The notes under the pieces were generated by a model. It was not told the DNA's origin, did no database searches, and saw only the letters and a list, made by a program, of their open reading frames with translations. Shown piece by piece: positions 37,367-49,673 of a DNA stretch of 64,000 nt (position 1 is the stretch's first letter; each line of letters starts with the position of its first letter). Position numbers and translations under genes: made by a program. The stretch is from Garcia nutans (Eukaryota; Streptophyta; Magnoliopsida; Malpighiales; Euphorbiaceae), in the NCBI GenBank assembly GCA_947685225.1, contig CANTUV010000035.1:7501-71500 (forward strand). The letters run 5' to 3'.

Positions 37367-40300
37367 ATGGCATCAGCTGTTTTGCACATAATGAATAGCA
37401 CTTTGGAGTGGGTGACAGTGGCTTTGGATGTTCCATCTGCTTGCGCTGTTGTTTTTGGAGTTCATATTGGAGGTAAGTTTTTTCAAGTTTTTTGCAACCC
37501 ATGACTTTATCATATCATCATATGTACCCTCTAATTTTTATTCTGTTGTTTTGTTGAAGGACATCTTTTTGTTGAGGGGCTTCTTCTGGTGGTCATTCTT
37601 TTCCTACTTTCCCAGAAAAGTTACAAGCCCCCTAAACGACCATTAACAAAGAAGGTCTGTATGGCAAATAATTCTCTTTCTGACTCTGAGGTGTCACAGA
37701 AATGCATTCTATAGATCTTATATCATTTACAAAGTAGTCATTTTCTTAATATCTTTATCCACCTTACTGCTTATAGAAGTTCTGCCTGAGGCCCATGCGG
37801 TATTATTTGTTATGCTGCTTTTTTTGGCTGGTGCATGCTAAACCTGGTATATTCTTCCAAAGATGGATTATAAGATATGTCAGTGCATGTTCTTCTGGAT
37901 ATCTGATTTGCTTCAATGTTGTTACTTTAGCCTCTTATACAATTGTAGCTTTTGCACCTTCTATTCTAATATCTTGTCATGCCATGGCATCATAAAATTG
38001 CTGAAAGTGTCTCTAATGTTAGTAGGAAATAGATGAGCTATGTGAAGAGTGGGTTCCGGAACCCCTTATTCCGCCTATTATAGAAGAGATGCAATTTGAG
38101 CCTCCAGTGTTGGAAAGGTAAATATATTTCCCATCTTGGGTATATTTTGTCTGACTTCTTGAAATTGTCCATTTGCTTGTAACTGCAGTTATTATTCCTT
38201 TTGTTCCCCCTGTTTCTGAATAACCATTTCGGCAACTACTAAGTTATACCCATTCTATCCTTATTAAAGAGGAATAGATATTGTAGCGAAGTAGTGTTCA
38301 CTTGAATAGATGATTCATAGTGAAAGTTGCATGATTTCTTTTGATCCATAAGGCTCATTTTGTATTTTTATGCAGTGCTGCAGGGCCACATACAATAATC
38401 AATGGCAAAGAAGTTGTAAACTTTGCTTCAGCTAATTATCTTGGACTCATAGGACATGAGAAATTACTTGTAAGGAAGTTTTCCTAGATAATATGTTTCC
38501 ATTCTTTAGGTAATGGTATTCCTTAAGTGGAGCATTTATAACTAAGCTTTTTGTCAGGAGTCGTGCACCTTTGCATTGGAAAAATATGGTGTTGGTTCAT
38601 GTGGTCCTCGTGGGTTCTATGGAACGATTGGTAAGATCAGATTTGAATTTGAATATGTTCGCTCTCCTCGCTTGAAGTACTTATACTGATATTTATCATG
38701 TTTTGCACTTGAAATATTTGACCTTTAATATGTTTCTCTTCCTTAGATGTCCACCTTGATTGTGAGGCTAGAATAGCAAAGTTTTTGGGAACTCCTGATT
38801 CAATTCTCTATTCATATGGAATTTCACCCATGTTCAGTGCGATTCCATGTTTCTGCAAAAAAGGAGATATAATAGTTGTGTGAGTATATTAGTCTCAATT
38901 ATTTAAATGCCATTTACAAGGCTTGTCCATAAAAATTAGTTGGCAAATAATCCGTAGTCAACAAAATGAATATTTGGATAGTATGGCAAGTGCATCATAT
39001 TTTTGCATAATTTTCTCCAAGTTATTTTAATTAGTTCTACTCTTGAATTATTAGTGATGGTTTCTATTTTATGTTAAGTGAATTTTCAATTACATGAGGA
39101 CGTTATTGGAGATGGGCATTTATTAGCCTGCTTAAATACGAGATCCATATGCACTTGCGTTATATTAGATGACCCAAAAGAATTTGTGAGATGCTCTCAT
39201 CTCTGACAAAGCACATTATGCATGACAGATCTTTGTCTTTGTCATCTTTGATGGTTGAAATTTTTGCTTAATGGATAATTTTCCTCTGAACCTTTTGTCT
39301 TCCATAAGGCTTTTAACACTAACCATTGAATGAAAATGAAAAAAAATCATGAGATGAATACAAAAAAAATTAACTAATAGATCCTTGTTCAAAAAGGCTG
39401 TCAGTGAAATTATTTTGAATTGCAGAGAGAGACAGAGTGCTCTTCACATATAGTACTGGTTTGATTGGTTTCAAATTAAAAAATGATGTTAGGATTTAGT
39501 TTCAATTTTATATGCTGAGGATTTTAGTTTAGAATTTCTGAGTCTGAAAGGAGCAAGGGACAGAGTGTTGGGAAATTGAGGTGATTACCACTCTATTCCC
39601 TTAAACCAGATTAGTAGGAGAGCGAAAATAAATGCGGAATATTAACACAGAATTTGATAACGGAGTTCGGCCAATTATGCCTACGTCTCCGGAGCTGCTG
39701 CAGACTTCTATTAAGGAGAAAATACAATGTGTTTACAAACACTCACAACCCTCACTCAATTATGAACAAGAATTTTTCCTCACAAAATTCTCTCAAAGAC
39801 ACTCTCTTCTCTTTACTTCTTCAATTTTAAGTTGTATCTTCCAAATGAAGTGGATGGGTTTATATAGGCTTCAAAAACATGGGTTGGTGAAATTAGTCAA
39901 TAAATTTGGCACCTCTATTTTTGACTTTAACAATTCCCAAATTTAGACACCTCCACTTTTGACAATGTCCTAAATTAGGCACCTCCATTTTTGACAATCC
40001 CCTTAATTAGGCACCTCCATTTTTGACAAAAAATGGTTGGTGCCTACTTCTTTGACAATCTCCCACTTGAAGACTGATTTCAATCTGTCTTCACACCTTG
40101 ATCAATGCAACAGCTCTTCTACGACCTTGATACTAGTGTAGGCCAACTGAAGCTGAGCACAACTTCAGTTTATCAATAGTCACCGTCTTCGTCAACATGT
40201 CTGCCGGATTTTGAGTTCCACTAATCTTCTCAAGTTTCAAAATCCCATCTTCCAGAAGTGACCTGATAAAGTGATACCGCAACTGTATGTGCTTTGTTCT

Positions 40301-43300
40301 GGCATGAAAAGACGGATTCTTCGCTAGATGTATGACACTCTGACTGTCACAATACAAGACATTATTTTCTTGCTTCTTGCCCAACTCCTCCAAGAAACCT
40401 TGGAGCCAAACCATTTCTTTGCTGGCTTCCGTGACAGTGACATATTCTGCTTCAGTTGTGGAGAGAGCAACTATCTTCTGTAATTGAGAGACCCAGCTCA
40501 CTGCGGTACCTCCTAGAGTATAGACATACCCTGTAGTGCTCTTTCTAACGTCAACATTTCCAGCTAAGTCAGCATCCACATAACCTGCTAGTGTCGTATC
40601 TCCACTTTTAAAACAAAGCGCCTTATCTGTGGTACCTCGAAGATATCTGAGAATCCATTTGACTGCTTCCCAGTGTGCCTTGCCTGGATTATTCATGTAC
40701 CTGCTAACAGCTCCCACTGCTTGAGCAATATCTGGTCTGGTACAAACCATGGCATACATCAAACTCCCAATTGCTGAGGCATATGGCACCTTCGTCATGT
40801 GTGCACGTTCCTCCTCCGTCTTCGGTGACTGTTCTTTGGAGAGTCTGAAATGAACACCTAAAGGTGTGCTCACTGATTTAGCATCTTGCATGTTGAATCT
40901 GGCTAGTACTTTGTTTATGTACTCAGCCTGTGATAACATCAAAGTCCCCGACTTCATGTCTCTCTTGATCCTCATTCCAAGAATCTGCTTTGCAGCACCC
41001 AGATCTTTCATTGCAAACTGTTTTGACAATTTCTGCTTTAAATTTTTAATCTCTTGTATGTCTGAACCTGCAACGAGCATATCATCGACGTATAACAATA
41101 AAATAATAAAGCTATTGTCAAACTTTTTGATGTAGCAACAATGATCTGCTTGGCATCTTGTGAAACCGCCGCTGCTCATAAAACTATCAAACTTTCTGTA
41201 CCACTGTCTAGGAGCTTGTTTCAGACCATATAAACTCTTCTTCAACTTGCACACTAGATTTTTCTTGTCTGCCTTAATGAAGCCTTCTGGTTGCTTCATG
41301 TAGATCTCTTCCTCCAAATCTCCATGAAGGAATGCTGTCTTTACATCTAATTGTTCAAGATGTAAATTTTCTGCGGCTACAATTTTCAATACCAGTCTAA
41401 TTGTCGTAAGCTTCACGACTGGAGAGAAAATTTCAGTATAGTCAATACCTTCCTTTTGTTGAAAACCTTTTACAACCAATCTTGCTTTGTAGCGTTTACT
41501 TCCATCATGCTCTTCTTTGATCCTATAAATCCACTTGTTGTGGAGTGCTTTCTTGCCTTGTGGTAGTTCAGCTAATTCCCATGTATGATTTGACATGAGT
41601 GAGTCCATCTCATCTTTCATGGCAGACTCCCACTTGATTGAATCCTCTACTTGTATTGCTTCATCGTAGCACTCTGGTTCACCATTGTCTGTCAGCAACA
41701 AGTAATGCAAAGAAGGCAAGTAACGTTGGATTGGTCTTGTAATTCTGGAGGAGCGCCTCAATTCCGGCGTGCTTGGCTCCTCTACTTCAGGACTATTCTG
41801 AACATCATTTCCAGAAATATCCTCGAACTCAGCAAATTCCTTATTTTCAACATCTATCTTGGAGCTATTTGATTCTGCATTTAATCTGTCTTTGTACATC
41901 ACATTCTCATTGAATATGACATCCCGGCTTCTAATGATCTTGTGATTTTCATAATCCCAAAACCGATAACCGAACTCATCACCACCATATCCAACAAAGA
42001 CACATTTGTTTGACTTGGCATCCAATTTACTTCTTCCAGCAGAATCTATATGTATGTAAGAGATACAACCAAACACTCTTAAGTGTGAAAGGTTTACCTC
42101 TTTTTTGCTCCATGCTTCCTCTGGTATTCCACCATCCAGAGGTACTGAAGGCCCACGGTTGATTAGGTAGGCAGCGGTGTTGACAGCTTCAGCCCATAAA
42201 TTCTTGGGCAAGTCAGCATGTATCCTCATGCTTCTGGCACGTTCATTCAGAGTTCTGTTCATGCGCTCAGCTACGCCATTCTGTTGCTGTGTCATGGGAA
42301 CTGTTTTCTCCATCTTGATTCCGCTGTTTGCGTAAAATTCTCTGAATCTTCTATCTCTGTACTCTCCTCCATTGTCAGACCTCAATCGTTTGACTTTCAA
42401 ACCAGTTTCATTTTCTACCATGGCCTTCCATTTTCTGAATGTATCAAAGACTTCTGATTTCTTCTTCAGAAAATACACCCATACCTTTCTTGTTGAATCG
42501 TCAATGAATGTGACGTAATACAATGAGCCTGCAAGAGATGGAATTGGAGACGGTCCCCATACATCGGTATGGACCAACTCTAATTTTTCTGCTTTGGGTG
42601 TCTTGCCAATCTTTGAAAAACTGACCTTCTTTTGTTTTCCAAAGATACAATCTTCACATAGGCCGACATTGATACTTTTCAGTTCCGGCAACTTTCCTTT
42701 TGACAAAAGCGTCTTCATCCCTTTCTCGCTCATATGACCAAGCCTTTGGTGCCATAGGTTTGATTTTTCATCTGCATTTGCTACTGAAATAACATTCTCT
42801 AAGTTTGAGGTTACATAGAGAGTGTCAGTTTTCTTACCACGAGCAATGACAAGTGCTCCTTTGGTAATCTTCCATTCACCGCTTTTGAAGGTTGTACCAT
42901 AACCATCTTCATCAAGTTGTCCTATAGAGAGCAAATTCCTTTTAAGACCAGGAATATGTCTTACTCCTTGCAGCTTCCAGGTATTCCCTTTTGACAACTT
43001 TAATCGGACATCCCCTTTTCCTACGATCTTTAAGGTTTCATCATCAGCTAGATGAACCTTCCCGAAATCACCACTGACATAGTTGTCCATGATTTCTTGG
43101 CATGGAGTGGCGTGAAAAGATGCCCCAGAATCTAAAATCCATGATTCAATTAGACTGTTGACACTTAGAATCATGGCATCACCTGCTTCCTCGGTCACAT
43201 TTGCAGATCCCTGTGAACCGCTATCTTTCTTTGGCGCTCGGCAATCTTTCTTAAAATGACCCTTCTTGCCGCAGTTATAACACTTGAAATCTTTTTTCCC

Positions 43301-46300
43301 CAATCTAGATTTGTCTCTTCTAGATTTTGATCTGCCACGATTTGAACTTTTTTCTAAAGTTCTCCCTCTAGATTCTGTGTGTAAAGCTGAAGAGGTAGAT
43401 GCTTCACCCAATTCTCTTCGTCGAATTTCTTCACTCAACACCAGATCCCGAACATCATCGAATTTTAATTTGGTTTTTCCCGATGAGCTGCTGACCGCTG
43501 TAACGGTAGCATTCCAACTATCTGGTAGAGATGATAAGAGAATTAAAGCCCGAATTTCAGCATCAAATTCAATTTCTACTGAACTCAACTGGGTTGTGAT
43601 TGTGTTGAATTCATTCAGATGTTGGGCTACTGATGCCCCTTCTGCCATTTGCAAATTGAATAACCGCTTCATCAAATGAACTTTGTTTGAAGCTGATGGC
43701 TTTTCATACATGTTGGAGAGAGCCGCCATTAGACCTGCTGTGGTCTTTTCTTTGGCGATGTTGAAAGCAACATTTCGTGATAATGTCAATCGAATAACTC
43801 CAAGGGCTTGTCTGTCGAGAAGATTCCATTCTTCATCTTTCATGCCTTCTGGCTTTATTCCTGAGAGAGGTTGATATAACTTTTTCTGGTACAGATAATC
43901 TTCAATCTGCATCTTCCAAAAGCCAAAGTCCGTACCGTCGAACTTTTCAATTCTCACTTTTCCTTCATCTGCAGCCATCGCTCCTACTCGAATCTGGACT
44001 CCTTTGGATCGTTTCTGACTGTTTCTGCAAACCACTGTGTACTAGGACACCTTTGTCGACAAATCAGAACGGCCGACAAAATTTCACTATTCACGAAATT
44101 CACTATTCACGTGAATAGTAATCTTGCAAAAAATTGACAGAATTTATCACCCAAAGCTCTGATACCAGTTGTTGGGAAATTGAGGTGATTACCACTCTAT
44201 TCCCTTAAACCAGATTAGTAGGAGAGCGAAAATAAATGCGGAATATTAACACAGAATTTGATAACGGAGTTCGGCCAATTATGCCTACGTCTCCGGAGCT
44301 GCTGCAGACTTCTATTAAGGAGAAAATACAATGTGTTTACAAACACTCACAACCCTCACTCAATTATGAACAAGAATTTTTCCTCACAAAATTCTCTCAA
44401 AAACACTCTCTTCTCTTTACTTCTTCAATTTTAAGTTGTATCTTCCAAATGAAGTGGATGGGTTTATATAGGCTTCAAAAACATGGGTTGGTGAAATTAG
44501 TCAATAAATTTGGCACCTCCATTTTTTACTTTAACAATTCCCAAATTTAGGCACCTCCACTTTTGACAATGTCCTAAATTAGGCACCTCCATTTTTGACA
44601 ATCCCCTTAATTAGGCACCTCCATTTTTGACAAAAAATGGTTGGTGCCTACTTCTTTGACACAGAGAGACTGCGGTTTAGGCCTTGTTGTTATGTGATGT
44701 TGTTCTTCATATGGAGTGTTACATGCAATTTTTTTTTAATTGAACCTTTTATTGTGGAAAATATTTTATTTCATGTAGTAAAATACATATGGAAAAGCCT
44801 TATCAGATGGCGCACATGCTGCTGGAAACTTGATAAAAAATTGTAATCAATCCTAAAGGTTGAGGTAGGATTGATAAAGTTAAAAGAATTGGACAAAATT
44901 GATAATTTGCAAAATGTTTTTTTTGTCTTTTAACCTTATATAAATACCTCAAAGCTTTATGACTCAAAATTTTGAAATTTGTCTTCTAGTGATGAAATAG
45001 TGATTAAATTCATGTCCCTTTATGGAAGCATTTTTATTCTTTTATTTCTTTCTTTCTACCAGTGATGAGGGGGTCCATTGGGGAATACAAAATGGCCTTT
45101 ACCTTTCTAGAAGTACCATTGTTTATTTTAAGCATAATGACATGGAATCTTTAAGAAATACATTGGAGAAAGTAACTGCAGAGAATAAGCTTGCCAAGAA
45201 AATGCGTCGCTACATTGTAGTTGAAGCAGTATACCAGGTACTTTTTGTTAGTTGTTCATAATAACTTTCTCATTTATGCTTTTCACACGCTTCAGCCATT
45301 TCACAGGTCTTGAAAGAGTCTTATTATTCAATATTTATGTGTGGCTTAAACATGCAACTTTCTTTAGTATTGTTATGCACTATGGTCCCTGATGTCAGCG
45401 TGACATTGCGAAGCTGCTATTGAAAATTGTGATGATTTATCTCTATAAGAGGCATTAATTTTCTCAATAAGCTTTTAAAGAAATTCTTTTGAGCTTTTTC
45501 ATAATCTGATTAGGTGGACATTCATCATATACTCTTCAAAAAAGGTGATATTGATGGCAGAAGGGTTAAATCAATATTACCAGGATTTTTCACCCTTCTG
45601 CCTTTCATGGACTGCAATCCAGATTGCCTGTTCCCATTTGTGGTGCATTTACAACCTCGGGGCATGCAATTCAGCAATCCCATTTTGAAAAAAAGAACAG
45701 CCAGACGGAAAAATTTTTTTCTTAAACAGGAGGGAAAAAGAAGAAAAAAAAATAGATAATGAGATTCACAGATTTTTAATGGAAAAATTATATAAATTCT
45801 CACTAAGTCACTATATTTTAATTTGAAATTGTGGAGAATCCTTGATTTGTTTGATTCATGGGCCCTTCATTTAATGGAGTTTACAATAGTGAATTTGATT
45901 CTTCAAATCCTTCATTCGTTTGTGTCATATTGTGCTGCTAAATCTTTTTTGAATACTCAGATACCTCGCTTGATTTTTATTTGAGAAATAGATGAATATT
46001 TCACCAAAAGAGCCTGAGAGAGAGGGAGTGATGTGCAGAGATGAAAATTCCATTTGTTAGAGAGAGAGTCATTTCAAGGAGATAGTTATAATGATGCTTT
46101 TATGCCGGGTAAATTTCAAGTAATTAATTTATACTAGGTAGAAAATGTTACAAGAAAAACCCAAATTGTCATAATCAAGAATTAAAGCAAATAACTTCTA
46201 ACGTTTACTATGCTGCATTGTTTTGCTTGTTTTTATTTTTTATTTTTTGCATGTGAGTGGTTTCTTGCAGTGCTGTGAGAAATCCAGTTTTTGGTCCTGC

Positions 46301-48079
46301 ATTTATTTGATTAAATTAAATGGACTTGATTATTGATGCAACATAGTTTTTTGGAAATTATTCTCTCTTTAAACATGTTGCTTGAGTAACACCATTTTGT
46401 TGTGTTTTATTTAGATGCTTGTTATGCTAGTCTGGCACCTTCATTCCCTTTTAAGGATTTCCAGCATACCATAGAAATTTCACTTGACTATGATATTCAT
46501 TTTTTCTATATTGAAATCTTTAGAATTCTGGCCAAATAGCTCCATTAGATGAGATCATCAGATTGAAGGAGAAATTTCGCTTCCGTGTTTTGTTGGATGA
46601 GAGCAACTCATTTGGCGTGCTTGGAAGATCTGGGAAAGGCCTAACTGAATATTACGGGGTTCCGGTGCGTTTTCAAAAACTGTAATTCCTTTGTAGTACT
46701 GTAACCTCTGTAATTTATGATGGTGAGAGCTTGCAGATTGAGAAGATAGATATTATAACTGCAGCTATGGGGCATGCATTAGCCACAGATGGGGGATTCT
46801 GCACTGGAAGTACTAGAGTCATTGATCACCAAGTATGAGAACTGAAATATTTAACAATTTAACCATTTGGTTACAAGTAGGAATAATCTGAATAGTTAGA
46901 ATTTATCACCATTATTTTAGTGAGAAGAAATGCGATAAAAAGCTTATTTCTTTTCCTATACTTAATTGCTAATGCATAACCTTTGCTAATTTTGCAGCGA
47001 CTGAGCAGCTCTGGATATGTGTTTTCAGCTTCTTTGCCTCCATATCTTGCAAGTGCTGCAATTACTGCTATCAATGTCCTAGAGGATAATCCTGCTTTAA
47101 TAACCAAGCTGCAAAAAAACATTATTGTACTATGGAAAGGTTTGTTCTAATTTCATTACCATCTGTCATCACTTTTTCATTTTCCCTTTCCTTTATTCCC
47201 CTTTGCCAGCTTTTCTATGAAATGGGATCAGGTTTCTGGACAAATTGCTGTGGTACCATATTTGTATTTGACTGTGGACAAAAGTGGCTGTCAATATCTT
47301 ATAAAAATTCACTATTCCCTTACTGTAAATAATTTTCAAAAATTCTACTCTAGGATATTTAAGCTGTATGAGTTAATGTAGAATGTCAATTATTGGAAAA
47401 TTGACACTTAAGCCAGAATGTCATAGCATCCTCATTAATAAGAACAATCAATTAGAATATGAATGTCGTGATACCATTTGATTGGACCAAATCATTCACT
47501 GATACAAGCCTGTGCATATATAAACACACCTTCCCTTTCTTTTCTTTTCCGCTGTGTTTGGATTACTGAATTTGGTTTGTAATTTAAGATTTGAATTATT
47601 GATGTGGAGTATATTTGAAATAGCACGTGTTTTTTACTGGATGGATAATTCTTAATTTATTTTGCAACTGCAGGGTTGTCAAACGTAAAGGGCCTCTATG
47701 TAGCAAGCAATCCTGAATCACCTATTGTTTTTCTCAGATTAGAGAAGGCTACAGGCTCTGCAAAAGATGACCTAAAACTTCTTGAAGATATTGCTGATCG
47801 TGTAAGTGATTAGTGCTTTATCCTTGCTATATAATCATATTTTGGTTGCTCAGTCAGGTTCTTATTTTCTTCCTTAATGGTTATGATTTTGCAAAATTGC
47901 AGTTGTTAAAAGAAGACTCTATATTTGTAGTAGTTTCTAGAAGATCAACACTTGATAAATGCCGTTTGCCTGTTGGAATCAAATTGTTTGTGTCAGCTGC
48001 CCATTCAGAAGCTGATATGCTTAAGGCGTGTGAATCTTTGAAGAGAGTTTCAGGATTGGTGCTGAAGAATCAAAATTGA
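37367..48079 (+). CDS. LCB1: Serine palmitoyltransferase subunit 1 (LCB1), intact, with a Copia element in intron 6
   Basis: Twelve exons: 37367-37472, 37560-37654, 38026-38117, 38376-38469, 38558-38630, 38747-38879, 45063-45237, 46524-46664, 46737-46832, 46998-47139, 47674-47801 and 47903-48079. They sum to 1,452 bases, or 483 residues, the normal size. An N-terminal membrane segment (about residues 38-53, LLLVVILFLL) is followed by the PLP-dependent alpha-oxoamine synthase fold. Landmarks are [55 protein letters not shown] and AAMGHALATDGGFC. As in other LCB1 proteins, no PLP lysine is seen at the last motif; LCB2 supplies it. The complex condenses serine with palmitoyl-CoA in the endoplasmic reticulum, the first step of sphingolipid synthesis. 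All introns are GT-AG; intron 6 is 6.2 kb because of the insertion. No frameshift is seen. Confidence 0.96.
39561..39565 (+). repeat. Copia target-site duplication CAGAG, left copy
   Basis: CAGAG immediately precedes the left LTR and recurs at 44662-44666 directly after the right LTR. Confidence 0.92.
39566..40057 (-). repeat. Copia 3' LTR (relative to the element)
   Basis: 492 bases, the same length as the other LTR. It differs from that copy at four places: within ..CTCAAAGACAC.., ..CACCTCTATTTTTGAC.. (two) and ..TTTAGACACC.. . Confidence 0.96.
40058..40069 (-). other. Copia polypurine tract
   Basis: On the element strand the bases next to the 3' LTR read CAAGTGGGAGAT, the purine-rich primer for plus-strand synthesis. 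Confidence 0.75.
40133..43978 (-). CDS. Copia Gag-Pol polyprotein, intact
   Basis: One frame encodes all Copia domains in the usual order. There is a Gag (UBN2-type) region, a zinc knuckle CYNCGKKGHFKKDC, an aspartic protease motif ILDSGASFH, and an integrase with an H-x-C-type finger, SDNGGEY and QQNGVAERMNRTL. A reverse transcriptase with LLYVDDMLVAGS and an RNase H with STTEAEY and DSQSVIHLAKNP follow. The integrase-before-reverse-transcriptase order identifies Ty1/Copia. The open frame starts at 44035 (1,300 residues), but the methionine at 43978 (MAADEGKVRIEKF) is the more usual Gag start, giving 1,281 residues. No stop or frameshift is visible. The stop is close to the polypurine tract. 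Confidence 0.95.
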   Translation of the reverse strand: MAADEGKVRIEKFDGTDFGFWKMQIEDYLYQKKLYQPLSGIKPEGMKDEEWNLLDRQALGVIRLTLSRNVAFNIAKEKTTAGLMAALSNMYEKPSASNKVHLMKRLFNLQMAEGASVAQHLNEFNTITTQLSSVEIEFDAEIRALILLSSLPDSWNATVTAVSSSSGKTKLKFDDVRDLVLSEEIRRRELGEASTSSALHTESRGRTLEKSSNRGRSKSRRDKSRLGKKDFKCYNCGKKGHFKKDCRAPKKDSGSQGSANVTEEAGDAMILSVNSLIESWILDSGASFHATPCQEIMDNYVSGDFGKVHLADDETLKIVGKGDVRLKLSKGNTWKLQGVRHIPGLKRNLLSIGQLDEDGYGTTFKSGEWKITKGALVIARGKKTDTLYVTSNLENVISVANADEKSNLWHQRLGHMSEKGMKTLLSKGKLPELKSINVGLCEDCIFGKQKKVSFSKIGKTPKAEKLELVHTDVWGPSPIPSLAGSLYYVTFIDDSTRKVWVYFLKKKSEVFDTFRKWKAMVENETGLKVKRLRSDNGGEYRDRRFREFYANSGIKMEKTVPMTQQQNGVAERMNRTLNERARSMRIHADLPKNLWAEAVNTAAYLINRGPSVPLDGGIPEEAWSKKEVNLSHLRVFGCISYIHIDSAGRSKLDAKSNKCVFVGYGGDEFGYRFWDYENHKIIRSRDVIFNENVMYKDRLNAESNSSKIDVENKEFAEFEDISGNDVQNSPEVEEPSTPELRRSSRITRPIQRYLPSLHYLLLTDNGEPECYDEAIQVEDSIKWESAMKDEMDSLMSNHTWELAELPQGKKALHNKWIYRIKEEHDGSKRYKARLVVKGFQQKEGIDYTEIFSPVVKLTTIRLVLKIVAAENLHLEQLDVKTAFLHGDLEEEIYMKQPEGFIKADKKNLVCKLKKSLYGLKQAPRQWYRKFDSFMSSGGFTRCQADHCCYIKKFDNSFIILLLYVDDMLVAGSDIQEIKNLKQKLSKQFAMKDLGAAKQILGMRIKRDMKSGTLMLSQAEYINKVLARFNMQDAKSVSTPLGVHFRLSKEQSPKTEEERAHMTKVPYASAIGSLMYAMVCTRPDIAQAVGAVSRYMNNPGKAHWEAVKWILRYLRGTTDKALCFKSGDTTLAGYVDADLAGNVDVRKSTTGYVYTLGGTAVSWVSQLQKIVALSTTEAEYVTVTEASKEMVWLQGFLEELGKKQENNVLYCDSQSVIHLAKNPSFHARTKHIQLRYHFIRSLLEDGILKLEKISGTQNPADMLTKTVTIDKLKLCSASVGLH
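44156..44167 (-). other. Copia primer-binding site (initiator tRNA-Met)
   Basis: The element strand reads TGGTATCAGAGC two bases inside the 5' LTR. This is the complement of the 3' end of plant initiator methionine tRNA. Confidence 0.9.
44170..44661 (-). repeat. Copia 5' LTR (relative to the element)
   Basis: 492-bp LTR on the side where the minus-strand polyprotein begins. It is identical to the other LTR apart from four transitions. Confidence 0.96.
44662..44666 (+). repeat. Copia target-site duplication CAGAG, right copy
   Basis: Matches the five bases before the left LTR. Confidence 0.92.
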
Positions 48080-49673
48080 GTGTTACATGTAAGTTTATTC
48101 TTTCCCTATTGTCTGTGTTGGCACTGGACGACATCATATCAGATCCATTTGTCAGAAAGGATGAGTCGGAGACGCAAATGGATATTGATAATTTATGGAA
48201 TTATCATAGAACTGGATGTCACTCTTTGGTTGATGAGTAATAGTGGATTAAAGTTTATTCTCTGAATTGTAATTTTTCAAGGGCTTTTGGAACTTTTGAA
48301 AACCTGCTGGAAAAAAAATACCATATGCTTATATCAAAAACTTGTCAAATGTATTTTGTTTCGTATTCGATGTATCATTTTGCGTAGTTGCTGGCAAAAT
48401 CGTCACAAGGAAGTTGGGAAACGTTTGTCGACAAGGAAAGGGATGACGCAAATATGGTTCAGGGAGCAACTACTCATCTGATGGGCATCGCGAGTCTTTT
48501 CAGCTTCTGGGGCCAACATGATAAGATTTTTTTTTTTTCTGAACTGACAGCATGATAAGATAAGAGCATGAGGATGTTGGCTTCATGAACATTTTTTATT
48601 TTTCACTATTATAATAGAGCATTTTGCTAGCTAATGAGGTTAAAATTACGAGGATATATTGCATTGAGTATATTGTATGGTTTTTCTGCAATGAAACTTG
48701 CCCATTATGATAATCATTTAATTAAGTTAATTTATTGGGGAACAAATTAAATTGAATCGTAATTTATTTATTTTATGACCAATTAAATTAGCCTTAAAAT
48801 GGTTGTTAAACCTGCATTATTTCAAGCAAGGGATATTTAGGTAGGGTGAAAATAAACGTTTGAAAGTTGTCAACTGTCAAGATTTTTGGCCACCAAAATT
48901 GGCAAGGATAGCAGAACTCATTTGTAGATACCTCAAAGAGGGGCATTTGTAGAAAAGGGTGTGCGCATACTCTCATTAGATAATCTCCCCTAATGTGGCT
49001 TCATAATTGCTTAGAACAATCAAATTTGAAATGAATGATGATTATGATACTAAAAAATATGATTGGTCTCAAACCGTTAATTTGATTTTTATTGTGACTG
49101 GAAGTGGAGGGCCACATGAATGATGATTAAGACAAGGATATACCACTGGTACATCTCATTAAATTTAAATTTATTTATGATCAAACTACCTTGCAGGCGT
49201 CTATTAATTGCCCCTTGGCCTTTTCTTTTTCAAACATAATATTTTACTCATCTTTTTACATTTAAATATGCACAAGAACTGAATTATTGTTTTTCTTTTT
49301 TATTAAGCACTGACTGAATTGGCATATTTTTTTTTTCAAAAAAAAGAAAGAAAAAAGAAAAGCCAATTCACATGTACTATTAGTCAAGGACAAACAAAAA
49401 AAGAAAACAAGCAACAAATAATCAACAAGGTTAATTAGTAACATTTCAATTTTATTAATCAGGTTGATAGAAACATTCAAATTTTATTTAGCTATAAGTG
49501 ATTACTGATTACTGATTAATATAACTAAACTAATCAATTACACAATTGATGATGATTCTACAAATGAGGCATAACAAATACAATTCATTCCTCTAATCCA
49601 ATTTATCATTTTATATGCCCCAAATTAAAATATATAATATAGTATACGCATAACACTTGTTTATTGTCATTAA
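48080..49673. other. Intergenic between LCB1 and the carboxylesterase
   Basis: This should hold the LCB1 3' UTR and, toward 49,670, the 3' flank of the minus-strand carboxylesterase, so the two genes are convergent. The rest is AT-rich with no coding potential that I can support. Confidence 0.6.

Larger units (their letters stand above)
39566..44661 (-). mobile_element. Full-length Ty1/Copia LTR retrotransposon
   Basis: A complete element of 5,096 bases lies antisense to LCB1 inside its intron 6. It has two 492-bp LTRs with TG...CA ends, a 5-bp CAGAG duplication, a primer-binding site, a polypurine tract and one unbroken polyprotein frame. The LTRs differ at only four positions, all transitions, so the insertion is recent. 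With intact LTRs and frame it may still be capable of movement, but this is inferred. Confidence 0.97.

Noticed and set aside
39632..39946. 104-residue plus-strand frames in both LTRs (also 44236-44550)
   Set aside because: They are antisense to the Copia element and lie wholly inside the two identical LTRs, so they are chance frames.
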